A DNA stretch of 64,000 bases from Bryopsis sp. KO-2023 (GCA_030272585.1 BSYQ01000002.1:2046001-2110000), one strand, 5' to 3'; shown: positions 9,701 to 19,440, numbered from the stretch's first letter. Numbers and translations are program-made. The notes: generated from the letters alone by a model not told the origin.

Positions 9701-9994
9701 AGCCTTGATCCTTGGGTCGAGACCCGAATGCATTACCTTTTCCACATCCGGCTGGAGATAAGCTGGTGTGGTTCCAGTAGCGTTCAAACGCTCTTCTGGA
9801 ATTCCCGGATATGGATACTGCATGAGATGTGCCATATCTTCCGGGGTGGTTGATCGCACAACCACAAGGTATGCCTGATCAACTTCTGGACTGTTCTTCA
9901 CGAGCGAGAATAACTTCTTCGCTGAGACTGTATCAATAGCCGGTGCTAGGTGCTGTAAGTAATCTGATGGTCGTTCCTTCATAGGAACAGTTGT
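6776..9994 (-). CDS. pol: Gypsy chromovirus pol (RT-RNase H-integrase-chromodomain)
   Basis: Minus-strand pol. In order it has an RT with the YRWINKFTVKNRYPLP and VVVFIDDILVFS blocks (catalytic Asp pair), an RNase H (TVITDASGTAYGAVL), an HHCC integrase zinc finger (HHDVPSAGHVG...CPTCQ), the integrase core (TDLVTDLP, VSDRDPRF, HPQTDGQSE) and a C-terminal chromodomain (YLILWKGYDLMESTWEPESHL). That order is specific to Ty3/gypsy chromoviruses, whose chromodomain targets integration to particular chromatin. The protein is clearly diverged from the pol at 13436-17176. The N-terminal side is cut by the junction with the neighbouring element. Confidence 0.9.
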   Translation of the reverse strand, partial: TTVPMKERPSDYLQHLAPAIDTVSAKKLFSLVKNSPEVDQAYLVVVRSTTPEDMAHLMQYPYPGIPEERLNATGTTPAYLQPDVEKVMHSGLDPRIKAVLTSFKDVFPKDLPPGVPPVRKGHEFKVDLEDEQMTPIHRPLYKLSPAELDEVRTQVDYLLEQRKIRPSESPWGAPILFVPKKDGGLRMCVDYRWINKFTVKNRYPLPLPEELMDRLARAKIYTKIDLRSGYWQFPVRPKDTPKTAFRTRYGHFEFLVCPFGMTNCPAQFQTMVQDLLGEFLDEFVVVFIDDILVFSNSVEEHVEHLKLVFERLRKHKLYAKASKCEVGVAETDYLGYHLSEKGLQPMQDKVKAIQQWKELTSVTDVRSFLGMVSYYRKFIPEFARIASPLTDLTKKDTVWEWGLNQRNAYNELKDRISRAPILLLPDPAKEYTVITDASGTAYGAVLTQDHGKGLQPIAYLSRRLKPAETRYSAYERELGAIAYALAQWRHYLEGCDGGVKVLTDHKPITHFMNQSTLSRTQTRWLNSGFFQSIGPKIVYIQGKANVLADALSRSLPGPPDQLNNLSTWEVAEKEAWKEALRSDEQLKPIFERMERGVSPQYKLDDGFLYYTKTDPGPSLLVVPASFQKRILEEHHDVPSAGHVGADRMTEVLARSYWWKGVGLAVKAYVKTCPTCQLNKSDLQRQKGLLQPLPIPDQKWEQITTDLVTDLPFSHGFTAIAVFVDRLTKYARFVPCNKTITAPEYAKLFVENIYKHYGLPKIIVSDRDPRFTSLFWTSLFKLLGTQLRMSTAYHPQTDGQSEVTIRVLEDFLRPYVERYPDRWVDYLPTAEFAANNSRNVSTGYAPAQLLYGQNMGQIVVARKGVRTGDESEMAAEMVRRMDDQMRNAKAKYAEAQNRMCTSANKRRRKVDFQVGDEVLVQSKYIPLASLQKIPPKIRRRFVGPFRVASRIGAVAYRLDLPDHWKIHPTFHVSKLKAYSRLDDDQREIDAPEGELVDGTIEFEVERILRDRGTTRKEYLILWKGYDLMESTWEPESHLANAQDLLKEYLANKPENKQVTQSKKKTRAQRRTRT

Positions 9995-10382
9995 TGTTAG
10001 TCTTTTAGCGCTATACGAGGTAGTTTGGGATAGAGACAGACAGATTAGACCCAGAGTTTGGGGCATGCGTCAGCGTACTACACTTAGGGGTACTTAAGAG
10101 GCCCACTCGTTGTTTTGACGTTCACTTTATTTTGTAAGAACTCGGGATTCGTGGGATTGGTGTGTTCCCGCTTGTGTGTGTGTTTGTGTGTGTGTGTGTT
10201 AAGTGTTTGCCTGACGCAATCACTTCCCAACCCAAGTGCTCTAGTAGCGTTCACAACCGCGCTAGCTAGAGAGTTGTCTAAACCAACAAACCCCACAAGT
10301 ATACTTGCGTTAGCCAGCAAGTTATCACGAATCCAACCAACACAGCCGACCACTATTGCGTCACCCACAAGCTTCACTATCA
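9995..10382 (+). repeat. 5' LTR of the whole gypsy element
   Basis: 388 bp, TGTTAG...CTATCA, matching 19636-20023 throughout by eye. It contains a GT microsatellite (about 10173-10200) and three TGACGCA/TGCGTCA heptamers. Confidence 0.92.
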
Positions 10383-10384
10383 AT

Positions 10385-10396
10385 TGGTTTCGGAGC
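10385..10396 (+). promoter_or_regulatory. Primer binding site
   Basis: TGGTTTCGGAGC begins 2 bases after the LTR. It resembles the TGGTATCAGAGC site complementary to initiator tRNA-Met used by many Ty3 and Ty1 elements. The identical 12-mer follows the 5' LTR of the two other LTR elements in this window (39389-39400 and 39985-39996 on the minus strand). Confidence 0.7.
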
Positions 10397-10527
10397 GAGG
10401 CAAGAACTTTAAGTTCTTGAGATCGAAACTTGTGAACGTGGCGCAACAAACGTTTTTGTTTGTTTGTTTGGTAGAGAGAAACTCCAACCGTGGTTGTTGA
10501 GTACTCCCAAATAGTGGCTGAGAGACC

Positions 10528-13176
10528 ATGGCTGACCGTGAACACGCATTGGCAGTGCGCGAGCCTCAAGTTGAAGAGCCAGGGATTGAACCTGAGTTCG
10601 ATGAGGAATTGCCTGACGCACCCAATGTTGTGTATCAACAAATAAACGTCCAGAACATCCACAATGTCCAGCAAGCAGCTGTCGACATAGACATGGGAGC
10701 TGATGCGGAAGCCTTAAGAGAGGATGTGGATGCGGTCCATGACCGTGTGGACGATTTAGCCCACGGGCTAAGGGGTCACCTGCAGCAAGTTGACCAGACA
10801 CTGGGGCAGAGGCTAGCCCATACTGAGGCCTCTGTGTCGAACCAACTGGCTGGCGCATCAGAGGTGATCGGGCAGGCGCTGGAAACACAGCACCAGCATG
10901 CGCAACAGGTTGAGGCCACACAGCATGCGGTGGTGTCGCAACAGCAGAAGCTGGATTCAGTAGCGGCTCAACATAGTCGATACGAGCAGAGGCTATTACG
11001 CCAAGATATCGACCATAGGAAAGAAAGAGCCGAGATCAAAGCTTCTGTGGATGCAATAACGAGGAGAATGGATGCCGCAGACATTCTAGCGGACTCTCGT
11101 TTTGCTGACCTAAAAGAAGCAACTGAAGCATCAGCACTTCAGTTAAAACAACTCTCCGAGTTATCCCTTGTTCAAGGGCGGAGAATTGAAGGCTTATTAG
11201 GAACTGTTGCGGATTCCAACGAAAAAGTCGAACGGACTCTAGAATTGTTTCGGGAGTCCTTGCATAAACAAGGTGCTGAGGTGAAGCGTTTGCAGAGCTC
11301 AAGAGTAGCAATTCAAAAAGATTTGATTGCCTTGGAGAAAAAGGCATCCAAAACCTGGGATCAGCAGCAAGATGCAGCTGATGTGGTTGCCTTAAGATTA
11401 TCTGGCCTGGAACGAAGCATGGAGGATGTGAGTGGCGGAAGCCAGAGTGCCCAAAGTGGAAGTGATGCTCGAGCAGTATCACCAGAGCGTGAAGAATCAA
11501 CTTCCCCTGAGCCTGAGGACTCAGCCTTTGGAATGCCGCTGCCGAAGAAATCAGTAAAGCAGTTGGCTGCATCATGGCCGCCACTAGACCAGAGCTTCGC
11601 GGTAGGGATGGTTGGGGCAGGAACCTCAACGATACCGGCTCCTCCAGCAGTACAGGTCGAGGAGGGTGAAATTGTTGCTGCAGAAGCACCACCATGCACT
11701 GCAGTGGACAGCGCACCAGACGTTGATTTCACATTCCCTCAGTTGATACCTCCAAGTACAAGAGCTCAGCCTGGAGTACGCATCTCAAAACCCGACTCTG
11801 CCGATGGATCACGTAGACCCACACGAACTAACCCAAGAGTTCTCTCCTCAGCAGAAGTGTTATATCAAATTGACCTTGAGCGTGCTAAGGCACAGGTCAG
11901 AGAAGAGAAAGGAAAAGAACCCATGCAGATCCCCACACGTACTGGAAGATTGGGACTTGGGTTAAGTGCTTTGGGAGCAAGGGTAGAAAATAATCCCTTT
12001 GCTGCACTTGGTTCATATGAGTCTACTGGTGGACCCAGTCGAGTTCCTCGCATGCGAGGTAACTTTGGAGACCCTGGTGATGACGACCCAGATGATGATG
12101 GCGGTGATGATTACCGCGACAGACGAAACCGCCCACCTTCCCGCATACCAGGTGCGCCTGATGGCGGAGGAGGTGGTGGCGGCGGTGGAGATGGTGGAGG
12201 CGGTGGACCTCCCGGTGGACCTCCTGGTGGAGGTGGAGGTGGAGGTGGCGCTGGACCGGCAGGCCCAGGACCTCCTAGGCAAGGACAGTGGTTGCCTAGC
12301 ACCGTCAAGTTGCAAATGCCTCGCGCATTTAACGGAAGTGGAGAACCAAAAGCCCGTAAATGGCAAGTGCTCATGACGCGGTACTTGAGAACCTGCGGAG
12401 TGCATGAAGCACAGTGGCAATCGATTATGGCCACTAACCTTTATGGGGCTGCCTCGGATTGGTTAACGATGCAAGAGTTGAAAATTCACCGAGGTGAAAG
12501 ACCACCCTTCCGTGACTGGATGGACTTCATGGATGGCTTAGCTACAGCTTTCGAATTCTCTAGTGATCGAGATGAAGCGTGGCGTGACCTCCACAAACTC
12601 AAGCAGACTGGAACCGTGAAACAGTTCGTTAAAGAGTTTCAGCGGTTAGTCTTGAGGATTCCAGACCTCGAAGAGGATCACCAGTATTTGCTCTTCGTGG
12701 ATGGACTTAAAAGTGAAGTTCAGAAGTTAGTCGCAGCAACGGTACCTCGAGATGTCGAGGCCGCCATCATATCCGCCGAACGATTGGAAGCCCTTGGAGT
12801 TGGAACACAAGGCCAAGGAGGGCAGACCAATCAGAAAAAGAAAGGAGTCTGGCGTGGTGGAAGAAAGAAGAAAGGCCAGAATCAGGGTCAGCAGCAGCAG
12901 AACCCTACACCACCAGCCCAAGCACCACCACAAGCTGCCGCAGGAGTGCAACAGCAGCAGCAACAGCAACAAGGACGAGGAGGAGGACGTGGTGGTGGTG
13001 GACGTGGACGCGGTGGTGGTAACCGTGGAAGAGGACAAGCCAATCAGGGAAGACAGAACCCCCAGGGGGGAGGGGGATATAATTGTTATCTTTGTGGAAA
13101 GAAGGGTCATCCTGTGAGGCAATGTCCTAGATTGGAGGAGGTGAAAAACCTCCCCGATGTAAAAAAAAAATGTTAA
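10528..13176 (+). CDS. gag: Gag of gypsy element
   Basis: 882 residues from ATG 10528. The N-terminal third is acidic and helical, with coiled-coil stretches (about residues 60-290). A Pro/Ser-rich linker and a poly-Gly/Pro tract (about 545-590) follow. The retrotransposon Gag/capsid domain lies at about 600-735 (WQVLMTRYLRTCG, FVKEFQRLVLRIPDL). A Gln-rich and Arg-Gly-rich basic region follows, then a C-terminal CCHC zinc knuckle CYLCGKKGHPVRQC near residue 855. The knuckle binds element RNA in this family. The protein is long for a chromovirus Gag because of the N-terminal extension. The near-identical gag at 36606-39257 belongs to another copy of the same family. Confidence 0.9.
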   Translation: MADREHALAVREPQVEEPGIEPEFDEELPDAPNVVYQQINVQNIHNVQQAAVDIDMGADAEALREDVDAVHDRVDDLAHGLRGHLQQVDQTLGQRLAHTEASVSNQLAGASEVIGQALETQHQHAQQVEATQHAVVSQQQKLDSVAAQHSRYEQRLLRQDIDHRKERAEIKASVDAITRRMDAADILADSRFADLKEATEASALQLKQLSELSLVQGRRIEGLLGTVADSNEKVERTLELFRESLHKQGAEVKRLQSSRVAIQKDLIALEKKASKTWDQQQDAADVVALRLSGLERSMEDVSGGSQSAQSGSDARAVSPEREESTSPEPEDSAFGMPLPKKSVKQLAASWPPLDQSFAVGMVGAGTSTIPAPPAVQVEEGEIVAAEAPPCTAVDSAPDVDFTFPQLIPPSTRAQPGVRISKPDSADGSRRPTRTNPRVLSSAEVLYQIDLERAKAQVREEKGKEPMQIPTRTGRLGLGLSALGARVENNPFAALGSYESTGGPSRVPRMRGNFGDPGDDDPDDDGGDDYRDRRNRPPSRIPGAPDGGGGGGGGGDGGGGGPPGGPPGGGGGGGGAGPAGPGPPRQGQWLPSTVKLQMPRAFNGSGEPKARKWQVLMTRYLRTCGVHEAQWQSIMATNLYGAASDWLTMQELKIHRGERPPFRDWMDFMDGLATAFEFSSDRDEAWRDLHKLKQTGTVKQFVKEFQRLVLRIPDLEEDHQYLLFVDGLKSEVQKLVAATVPRDVEAAIISAERLEALGVGTQGQGGQTNQKKKGVWRGGRKKKGQNQGQQQQNPTPPAQAPPQAAAGVQQQQQQQQGRGGGRGGGGRGRGGGNRGRGQANQGRQNPQGGGGYNCYLCGKKGHPVRQCPRLEEVKNLPDVKKKC

Positions 13177-13435
13177 ACTGACCGCCAGGCAGGAAACTGC
13201 TTCGTCTGGGCCTGGCCGACGCAAACGTCGTAAGCGAAACAGAGTTCGTAGGCGGCGTAGGAAGCATAGATCAAAAGTAGGTGCCTCGAAAAAGGTTTGT
13301 ACTCACAGCGGAAAACCTGAGGAGCGGACTAGTACACCGCGTGAAGAGAGAACAGAGACACTCTCCACATCTACCCAATCGGCACATGACAACTGCGATT
13401 GGAAAAATGAACAGAAGGAAAGCACACCGGATGAG

Positions 13436-16400
13436 ATGGACGCGCCTCATGCGTCATCTGCATCTCTTCCCTCTGTTAGTGAATCTGTGGGCTCATTGGA
13501 GTCGCAGAGTAGTCTACAGGAGTCCCTGCCTGCAGACGTAGACGATAGTGGGTCAGAAACAACCCAGCGGTCTACCACAGAGCGAGTTAATGTGTCAGAA
13601 GTTCGATCAACTTCGTCAACCAAGGGTGACACATGCCCTCTGTTAAAAATTCAAGAAGTGCCTGTGAGAGGGTACGAAGTAAAAGCACGGATCAAGACCA
13701 CGGACCTTTATGCATTCATTGATTGTGGAAGTACCGCAAACTATATCAATGATAAGGTAGCGCGTGATCTCGGGTTGTTGATTACACCAAGCTCCAAGAG
13801 AGCAATGTTGGCAAACGGAGATATTAAAGAACTGGCTGGCAGCTGTAACAACCTCCGAGTAAAGATAGGAGGGCTGAAGTGCAAAATGAAAGCGGATCTG
13901 TTCCCAGACCTTGGTTATGACCTAATATTGGGCATGCCTTGGTTGCAGAAAGAAAACCCCCGCATAGACTTTCAGCAAAATGAGATTTCAGTTTGCAAAA
14001 ACAGCCAAGTGTTTCATCTCCCGTTGCGTCATCCAACCCAAGAGAGTATTGAACCTGAACGAAAAGTACAGTCGATACTGCAAGAAGTACCAGTGACTGA
14101 GTGTTCAGCTAAACGAATGATGCGTCATCTCAAAACAGAGACAGCATTCATGGTTGTAGTGCAAGAGTCTGAAGAGAAAGCTTTAGGCCAACATGAATTG
14201 CCTGACGCAATAGAGCGAACACAGCCATTCAACACTGAGGATGAGATTGGTAAACTTATTCGTTCAGACACCCCTGCCGAAATTAAAAAGGTGGTAGAAA
14301 CACACCGTGGTGTGTTCCCTCGTGATTTACCCCCAGGGATCCCTCCGAAGAGAAAAGGTCATGAATTTAAGATAGACCTGGAGGATCCAACACCTATCCA
14401 TCGTCCAATATACAAGCTTTCACCAGCAGAGCTGGATGAAGTGAAAGCACAAGTGGACTACCTTCTGGAACAGAAGAAAATCAAACCATCCGAGTCCCCT
14501 TGGGGCGCGCCAATCCTGTTTGTACCAAAAAAGGATGGAGGCTTAAGGATGTGTGTGGATTACAGGTGGATTAATAAGGTGACGGTGAAAAACCGATATC
14601 CTTTACCCCTGCCAGAAGAATTGATGGATAGAGTGTTCAAAGCCAAAGTGTTCTCAAAGTTAGATCTGCGATCAGGCTATTGGCAATTTCCAGTAAGGCC
14701 ATCTGATACAGATAAAACAGCGTTCCGCACGAGATACGGTCACTTTGAGTTTTTGGTAGCGCCTTTTGGGCTAACCAATTGCCCAGCGCAATTCCAAACT
14801 CTAGTGCAAGACCTACTCACAGAGTTTTTAGATGATTTTGTTGTTGTCTTTATCGATGACATACTTATCTTCTCTGAAAACATGGAACAGCATGCCGAAC
14901 ACTTAGAGAAAGTCCTGTCGCGACTAGCAGAATATCAGCTTTTTGCTAAGGCAAGTAAAAGTGAGCTGGCTGTCGCAACAGTAGACTATCTTGGCTACCG
15001 CATTAGCGGAAGTGGGTTAGAACCACAGGAACAAAAAGTGAAGGCAGTGAAGGAGTGGAAGGAACTACAGAGTGTTAGTGATGTACGTAGTTTCCTTGGA
15101 ATGGTTTCATACTACAGGAAATTCATTCCCCAGTTTGCACATGTTGCTGGACCACTCCATGACTTAGTGAAAAAAGACCATCCCTGGAGATGGGGACAGG
15201 TTGAGCGTGGCGCATTCAATGAACTGAAAAAGCGTCTAAGTCAAGCTCCCGTCCTTATTTTTCCAGATGCGTCACTGCCTTACACTGTGATCACTGATGC
15301 GTCGAATGAGGCCATCGGTGCCGTGTTAACACAGGATCACGGAGAGGGGCTACAGCCAATAGCTTACCTCTCACGTAGATTCAAGCCTGCCGAGCTTAAC
15401 TATGCACCATACGACAAAGAGTTGTGTGCAATATGTTATGCGATGGTGCAGTGGAGACATTATCTAGAAGGTTGTGCGGGTGGAGTAACAGTGTTCACTG
15501 ACCACCAACCTCTGACGCATATTCTGTCGCAGAGGAACCTTTCTAGAACCCAAGCAAGATGGCTTGAGGCGGGGTACCTGACTTCGATCAACCCCAAGAT
15601 CTCCTATATCAAAGGCAAGGCTAATGTGTTAGCAGATGCTCTCTCCCGCAGTGTTCCTAAGCCCGTGGAAACTGCGATGAACATTTCCACTTGGCAAGTG
15701 CATCAAGCAAGCCAAGACGAGTGGAAACAAGCCCTCCAAGCTGATAACTCCTTGGTGAAGATATTGCGGAAGCTTGAGAGTGGCGAGGAAGTTGAGGGAT
15801 ATTTCCTCAGAGAGGGAATACTCTGGACGGTCCCAAAGAGAGGATTAGTCGAGAAAGTGGTGGTTCCTAAAGGCCAGCGCAATAAGATTATGAAGGAGTG
15901 CCATGAGACACCTTCAGCAGGCCATACAGGACCAGCGCGAACAGGAGAAATCCTAGCGCGGCGATATTGGTGGAAAGGGTGGATGAATGAGTTGAAGGCA
16001 TTTGTGCGCGAATGCCCTGTGTGCCAACAAATAAAGGCTGACACACAGAAGCCTATGGGCTTACTTCAACCCCTGCCAATACCTGAGCGGAAGTGGGAGC
16101 AGATTACCACTGACTTGGTGACAGATCTACCAGCATCCAATGGGTTTAGTGCTGTAGCTGTCTTTGTCGATAGACTTACCAAGTTTGTGCATTTCGCCCC
16201 ATGTACTAAAGAGATTACCGCTGCAGGATACGCCCAACTTTTTATCGAACATGTTTACCGCAACCATGGCCTACCTAAAGTGATTGTGTCTGATAGAGAC
16301 CCTCGCTTTACCAGCAAGTTCTGGCAGACGCTTTTTAAAGCTCTGGGTACAGAGATTCGTATGAGTACAGCTTACCACCCTCAGACGGATGGGCAGAGTG

Positions 16401-17176
16401 AGGTTACCATACGTACTCTGGAAAATTTTCTAAGGCCATATGCTGAGAGGTATCCCCATAAGTGGGTTGAGTATTTACCTACAGCAGAGTTTGCAGCAAA
16501 CAATGCAGTGAATGCGAGTACAGGGTTCGCACCTGCATACTTGATGTATGGGTACCATCCAGAAACACCAAACATTGGTGGGACGGCAACGCAATTTCAA
16601 GTGGAAGCAGTTAAGACTATGGTAGCACGGATGGCACAGGACTTAGATACCGCAAAAGCATATTACTCTAGAGCACAACACAGAATGTGTGTGAGTGCAA
16701 ACAAGAAGAGGAAAGATATTGCTTTTGAGAAAGGGGATAAAGTCCTGATAAAAAGCCGTTTTATTCCGTTGGCTGCTTTGAACAAAGTGAGTCCCAAACT
16801 GCGCCGTCGATTTGTGGGTCCCTTTGAAATTGTGGAGAAAATATCAAAGGTGGCTTACAGAGTTCAACTTCCAGAAACATGGCTCATTCACCCAGTGTTT
16901 CATGTTTCTAAGTTCAAGCGTTATCACGCCTCGAGTGATAACAGCAGGCAGATACAACCTCCAGAAGGAGAGTTGATTGGTAGCGAAGTAGAGTATGAGG
17001 TCGAAAATATCCTAAGGGCTAGAGGTAAACGCAATCGTGAATACCTAGTGCTGTGGAAAGGATACGATCTACTTGACGCTACTTGGGAACCTGAAGCTAA
17101 TCTGGTTAACGCACCAGATATACTTCGCGCATTTAAAGAGAAAGAAAGAAAAGAGTTGCAGAAAGGAAGAGAATAG
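13436..17176 (+). CDS. pol: Pol: protease-RT-RNase H-integrase-chromodomain
   Basis: 1,246 residues from ATG 13436. A retropepsin-like region (YAFIDCGSTANYIND, about residue 95) is followed by an RT with VVVFIDDILIFS (about 471), an RNase H (YTVITDASNEAIGAVL) and an HHCC integrase finger (ETPSAGHTG...CPVCQ). The integrase core (TDLVTDLP, VSDRDPRFTSKFW, HPQTDGQSE) and a chromodomain at the C-terminus (EYLVLWKGYDLLDATWEPEANL) complete it. This is the standard chromovirus order. It supplies reverse transcription and integration. How it is expressed relative to gag was not examined. Elements of this family often use readthrough or a single long polyprotein. Confidence 0.92.
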   Translation: MDAPHASSASLPSVSESVGSLESQSSLQESLPADVDDSGSETTQRSTTERVNVSEVRSTSSTKGDTCPLLKIQEVPVRGYEVKARIKTTDLYAFIDCGSTANYINDKVARDLGLLITPSSKRAMLANGDIKELAGSCNNLRVKIGGLKCKMKADLFPDLGYDLILGMPWLQKENPRIDFQQNEISVCKNSQVFHLPLRHPTQESIEPERKVQSILQEVPVTECSAKRMMRHLKTETAFMVVVQESEEKALGQHELPDAIERTQPFNTEDEIGKLIRSDTPAEIKKVVETHRGVFPRDLPPGIPPKRKGHEFKIDLEDPTPIHRPIYKLSPAELDEVKAQVDYLLEQKKIKPSESPWGAPILFVPKKDGGLRMCVDYRWINKVTVKNRYPLPLPEELMDRVFKAKVFSKLDLRSGYWQFPVRPSDTDKTAFRTRYGHFEFLVAPFGLTNCPAQFQTLVQDLLTEFLDDFVVVFIDDILIFSENMEQHAEHLEKVLSRLAEYQLFAKASKSELAVATVDYLGYRISGSGLEPQEQKVKAVKEWKELQSVSDVRSFLGMVSYYRKFIPQFAHVAGPLHDLVKKDHPWRWGQVERGAFNELKKRLSQAPVLIFPDASLPYTVITDASNEAIGAVLTQDHGEGLQPIAYLSRRFKPAELNYAPYDKELCAICYAMVQWRHYLEGCAGGVTVFTDHQPLTHILSQRNLSRTQARWLEAGYLTSINPKISYIKGKANVLADALSRSVPKPVETAMNISTWQVHQASQDEWKQALQADNSLVKILRKLESGEEVEGYFLREGILWTVPKRGLVEKVVVPKGQRNKIMKECHETPSAGHTGPARTGEILARRYWWKGWMNELKAFVRECPVCQQIKADTQKPMGLLQPLPIPERKWEQITTDLVTDLPASNGFSAVAVFVDRLTKFVHFAPCTKEITAAGYAQLFIEHVYRNHGLPKVIVSDRDPRFTSKFWQTLFKALGTEIRMSTAYHPQTDGQSEVTIRTLENFLRPYAERYPHKWVEYLPTAEFAANNAVNASTGFAPAYLMYGYHPETPNIGGTATQFQVEAVKTMVARMAQDLDTAKAYYSRAQHRMCVSANKKRKDIAFEKGDKVLIKSRFIPLAALNKVSPKLRRRFVGPFEIVEKISKVAYRVQLPETWLIHPVFHVSKFKRYHASSDNSRQIQPPEGELIGSEVEYEVENILRARGKRNREYLVLWKGYDLLDATWEPEANLVNAPDILRAFKEKERKELQKGRE

Positions 17177-17625
17177 GGAAGCAGAGTGTTTGATGGCTAA
17201 GGTGGAACTCCTTATAGCAAGGGGGCGCGAAAAAGGATACCTTAGAAAAACTCTGTCGACTTCCAAACCAACTCTTTAACTTTAATGCGTTAGGTGCCTA
17301 AGTTATTTGGTTGGCGCAGTAAGTGTAGCTTCAGTAGTACTTTAGAAACCGGGCAAACGATGTCACATTCGAGATAGTGTGGTTGTTCCGAGAAAACCCC
17401 TATCAAGTGACGTGTTGAGGTGGTCTTGACGAGACTCCAACCGAGCGAAACGTTGGTGTCTCACCCCAATAACTCAACGAGGAAAGTGTACGAGTCACCC
17501 GGCCTTATAAGCGCAGCCCTCGAACCATTTTGCCCTAGTGTTTGTGTAAACGGAGCGAGCTCCTGAGTGAAAAAGAGTCTAAAGACGCACAAACCGTTGT
17601 TATTTCTTTCTTTCCGACAAACATA
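17177..17625. other. Spacer between pol and ORF3
   Basis: No ORF of note on the element's strand apart from the upstream extension of ORF3. It may carry an internal promoter or splice acceptor for ORF3, but no specific signal can be pointed out. Confidence 0.4.
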
Positions 17626-19440
17626 ATGGCTGCCGACACACCCGCCGCAATTATTGCGAGGTTGGAAGCGGAGGTAGCTCAAAAAGAAGAGGAGCTGCAG
17701 CACTTTACGTCGACCGCAGAGGAAGTGCTGCAGAACAATGAGGCCTTAACCCGGCAGCTCTCAGAGTTGAGTGACCGGACGAAAGCAGCTGAGGCTGCGA
17801 AGGAGGCAGCGGAGAAAGCCAAGGATAAGGCGGAGGCGGAAAAGAAAGAAGCGGAGGACAAGACTAAGGTCTTGGAAGAAAAATTGGAAGCCATGAAGCT
17901 GAAGAAGCAGCGGTTCCAATCTCACATGATGGCTAACCATCGTGAGAATGACCTCCGCAAGCAAGCTCTCGGGGGAATGGTGGATCGATTTACCGCGGTA
18001 GAGGAAACGCTGCAGCGAGCTGTAGCAACCGCGTGGAGTGCAGCAGCCAACAACCTTGAGAAGGAATTGGCAGAACAAGAGCTGCAGATCGATTTGCTGG
18101 GAGAGTCCCTCAGAGACGGCTCTGAAAAACTTCAAGTGCAGAGCGAAACAACGGACAAGATGCTGCGTTTGAACCCGCCGGTACCAGCACCACGGGTACG
18201 CGAAGAACTGGATCGCCAAGTCCAAGTTCTGTTGTCAAACGCAACACTTGATCTGGAACCGTCCAAGGACGATGATGCGGGAGGCTCAAGCAAGGGCAAG
18301 GGGAAAGGGAAAAACAAACGCCCAAGCTCGCCGTGTAGGGATGAAGATCCACACGGAAAGAGAAGGCGAGAGGACGGTGACGATGAAGGTGGTGAGCCAC
18401 CGAGGGATCGTATGCCTGGAGATGCAGCAAGAGCCAACTTGTTACTCAAGTTAAAGGCTGCCGCATTAAAGACTCCAGCACCCTCACAACCAGCGCCAAC
18501 AGTTCAGACTCCCGGAGATGAGGCTACTGCAATAGCACCGGGGGAGGACTTATTCGACATGAGAGAGGAGGAGCTTTTGGACTTGGATTTTAACGAAGCA
18601 ATTGACTTCGGCAGTCCACCTCCTAGGCTCGAAGGTCCTAGTTCTGAACTGGAGGACGGGGAAATAAGGAATGATGAAGGGCCAAGCCAGGTGACAGAGG
18701 TTCAGCGTGCGGTCCATCCACCGTTGGAGTTAGCTCCAACAGAAGCAGCACTTCGGGCTTTCCGAGAAAAGGTTAAGCTCAGAAGACTAAGGGCGGCTGC
18801 TCAGGACAAAGTGGATGCTGCACCCAGCGAAGTGAACCTGTCACGGGAGGATATCGAGGAGGCTTGCAACCCCATCACTGCGTCAGAAAAATGGCCGAAG
18901 GTCCAATATACTAACCCCAGGGACCGAGCCTTGCAAAATTACCGCGGCAACCGGCACTTTCACGAGTTGCCCATGTGCATTTGGTGCGGGAGAAGCCCAA
19001 TGCAAGCAAGTGCTCAGCGGCTGACGCAGAAGAAGTATTCCGTCCTTCCTTGTGGGTATCACCTCGTGTGTGATGCTCATTGGTTGGCATACTCGATGCT
19101 GGGGCGCATCGTCACGGCGGTCCAAAAAGTCGCGGAAGTGGACAACAAGTCCATCGCCACCGTCTCCCCATTCTCTCTACCTGCCCATATGTTGAAGCTG
19201 ACACGCTCGACGTTCGAAGAAATCCCTCCGTTCCCGGCTGAGCACGAGAAGTTGCCACACTGCAACATGTGTGTGAAGCGGCAGCTCAAGGTGTCCGGCA
19301 TCACAAGGGATCTGCCATTCCTAAAGTCCAAGAGGGTGGCTGCCGCATTTGATCCCTGTGTCCGGTATCGTGCAGTGCAGCAAGCGCATGCGCAGGAGCA
19401 GCGTGCTAATCAGCAAGCGCAAGCGCCGGAACAGTGTTAA
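17626..19440 (+). CDS. Extra ORF (ORF3): coiled coil + zinc module
   Basis: 604 residues from the ATG at 17626; an in-frame extension reaches upstream but has no ATG. A strong Glu/Lys/Ala coiled coil occupies about residues 8-165 (LEAEVAQKEEELQ, EAAEKAKDKAEAEKKEAED). A basic, NLS-like linker follows (KGKGKGKNKRP, GKRRRE, about 225-255), then an acidic middle. A zinc-type pattern C-x2-C-x21-C-x2-H-x2-C-x2-H lies at about 452-486 and another C-x2-C near 546. The minus-strand ORF at 4394-6151 has the same layout. It sits between pol and the 3' LTR, where some plant gypsy lineages carry env-like genes, but it has no signal peptide or membrane segment. The function is unknown; nuclear or nucleic-acid binding is inferred. 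Confidence 0.8.
   Translation: MAADTPAAIIARLEAEVAQKEEELQHFTSTAEEVLQNNEALTRQLSELSDRTKAAEAAKEAAEKAKDKAEAEKKEAEDKTKVLEEKLEAMKLKKQRFQSHMMANHRENDLRKQALGGMVDRFTAVEETLQRAVATAWSAAANNLEKELAEQELQIDLLGESLRDGSEKLQVQSETTDKMLRLNPPVPAPRVREELDRQVQVLLSNATLDLEPSKDDDAGGSSKGKGKGKNKRPSSPCRDEDPHGKRRREDGDDEGGEPPRDRMPGDAARANLLLKLKAAALKTPAPSQPAPTVQTPGDEATAIAPGEDLFDMREEELLDLDFNEAIDFGSPPPRLEGPSSELEDGEIRNDEGPSQVTEVQRAVHPPLELAPTEAALRAFREKVKLRRLRAAAQDKVDAAPSEVNLSREDIEEACNPITASEKWPKVQYTNPRDRALQNYRGNRHFHELPMCIWCGRSPMQASAQRLTQKKYSVLPCGYHLVCDAHWLAYSMLGRIVTAVQKVAEVDNKSIATVSPFSLPAHMLKLTRSTFEEIPPFPAEHEKLPHCNMCVKRQLKVSGITRDLPFLKSKRVAAAFDPCVRYRAVQQAHAQEQRANQQAQAPEQC

Larger units (their letters stand above)
3939..9994 (-). mobile_element. 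Older Ty3/gypsy chromovirus copy, 5' part not seen
   Basis: In minus orientation this fossil shows, from its 3' end, an LTR (3939-4109), a polypurine tract (G run, complement of 4116-4126), an extra ORF (4394-6151) and pol (6776-9994). It abuts a younger gypsy element at 9995. Gag and the 5' LTR are not visible, so it is broken. The 5 bp left of the LTR (AAAAC, 3934-3938) recur at 20030-20034, just right of the younger element. The pair may therefore occupy one original insertion site. Confidence 0.8.

Noticed and set aside
10173-10200. Regular GT-rich repeats, also at 19814-19841, 34160-34190 and 39585-39615
   Set aside because: These are a microsatellite within the gypsy LTR, not a CRISPR array or separate locus. 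CRISPR is not expected in a nuclear genome.
11036-12434. Long antisense frames opposite gag, and the same opposite 37351-38749
   Set aside because: Shadow frames of the gag coding strand; low-complexity Pro/Ser translation of the Gly-rich tract.
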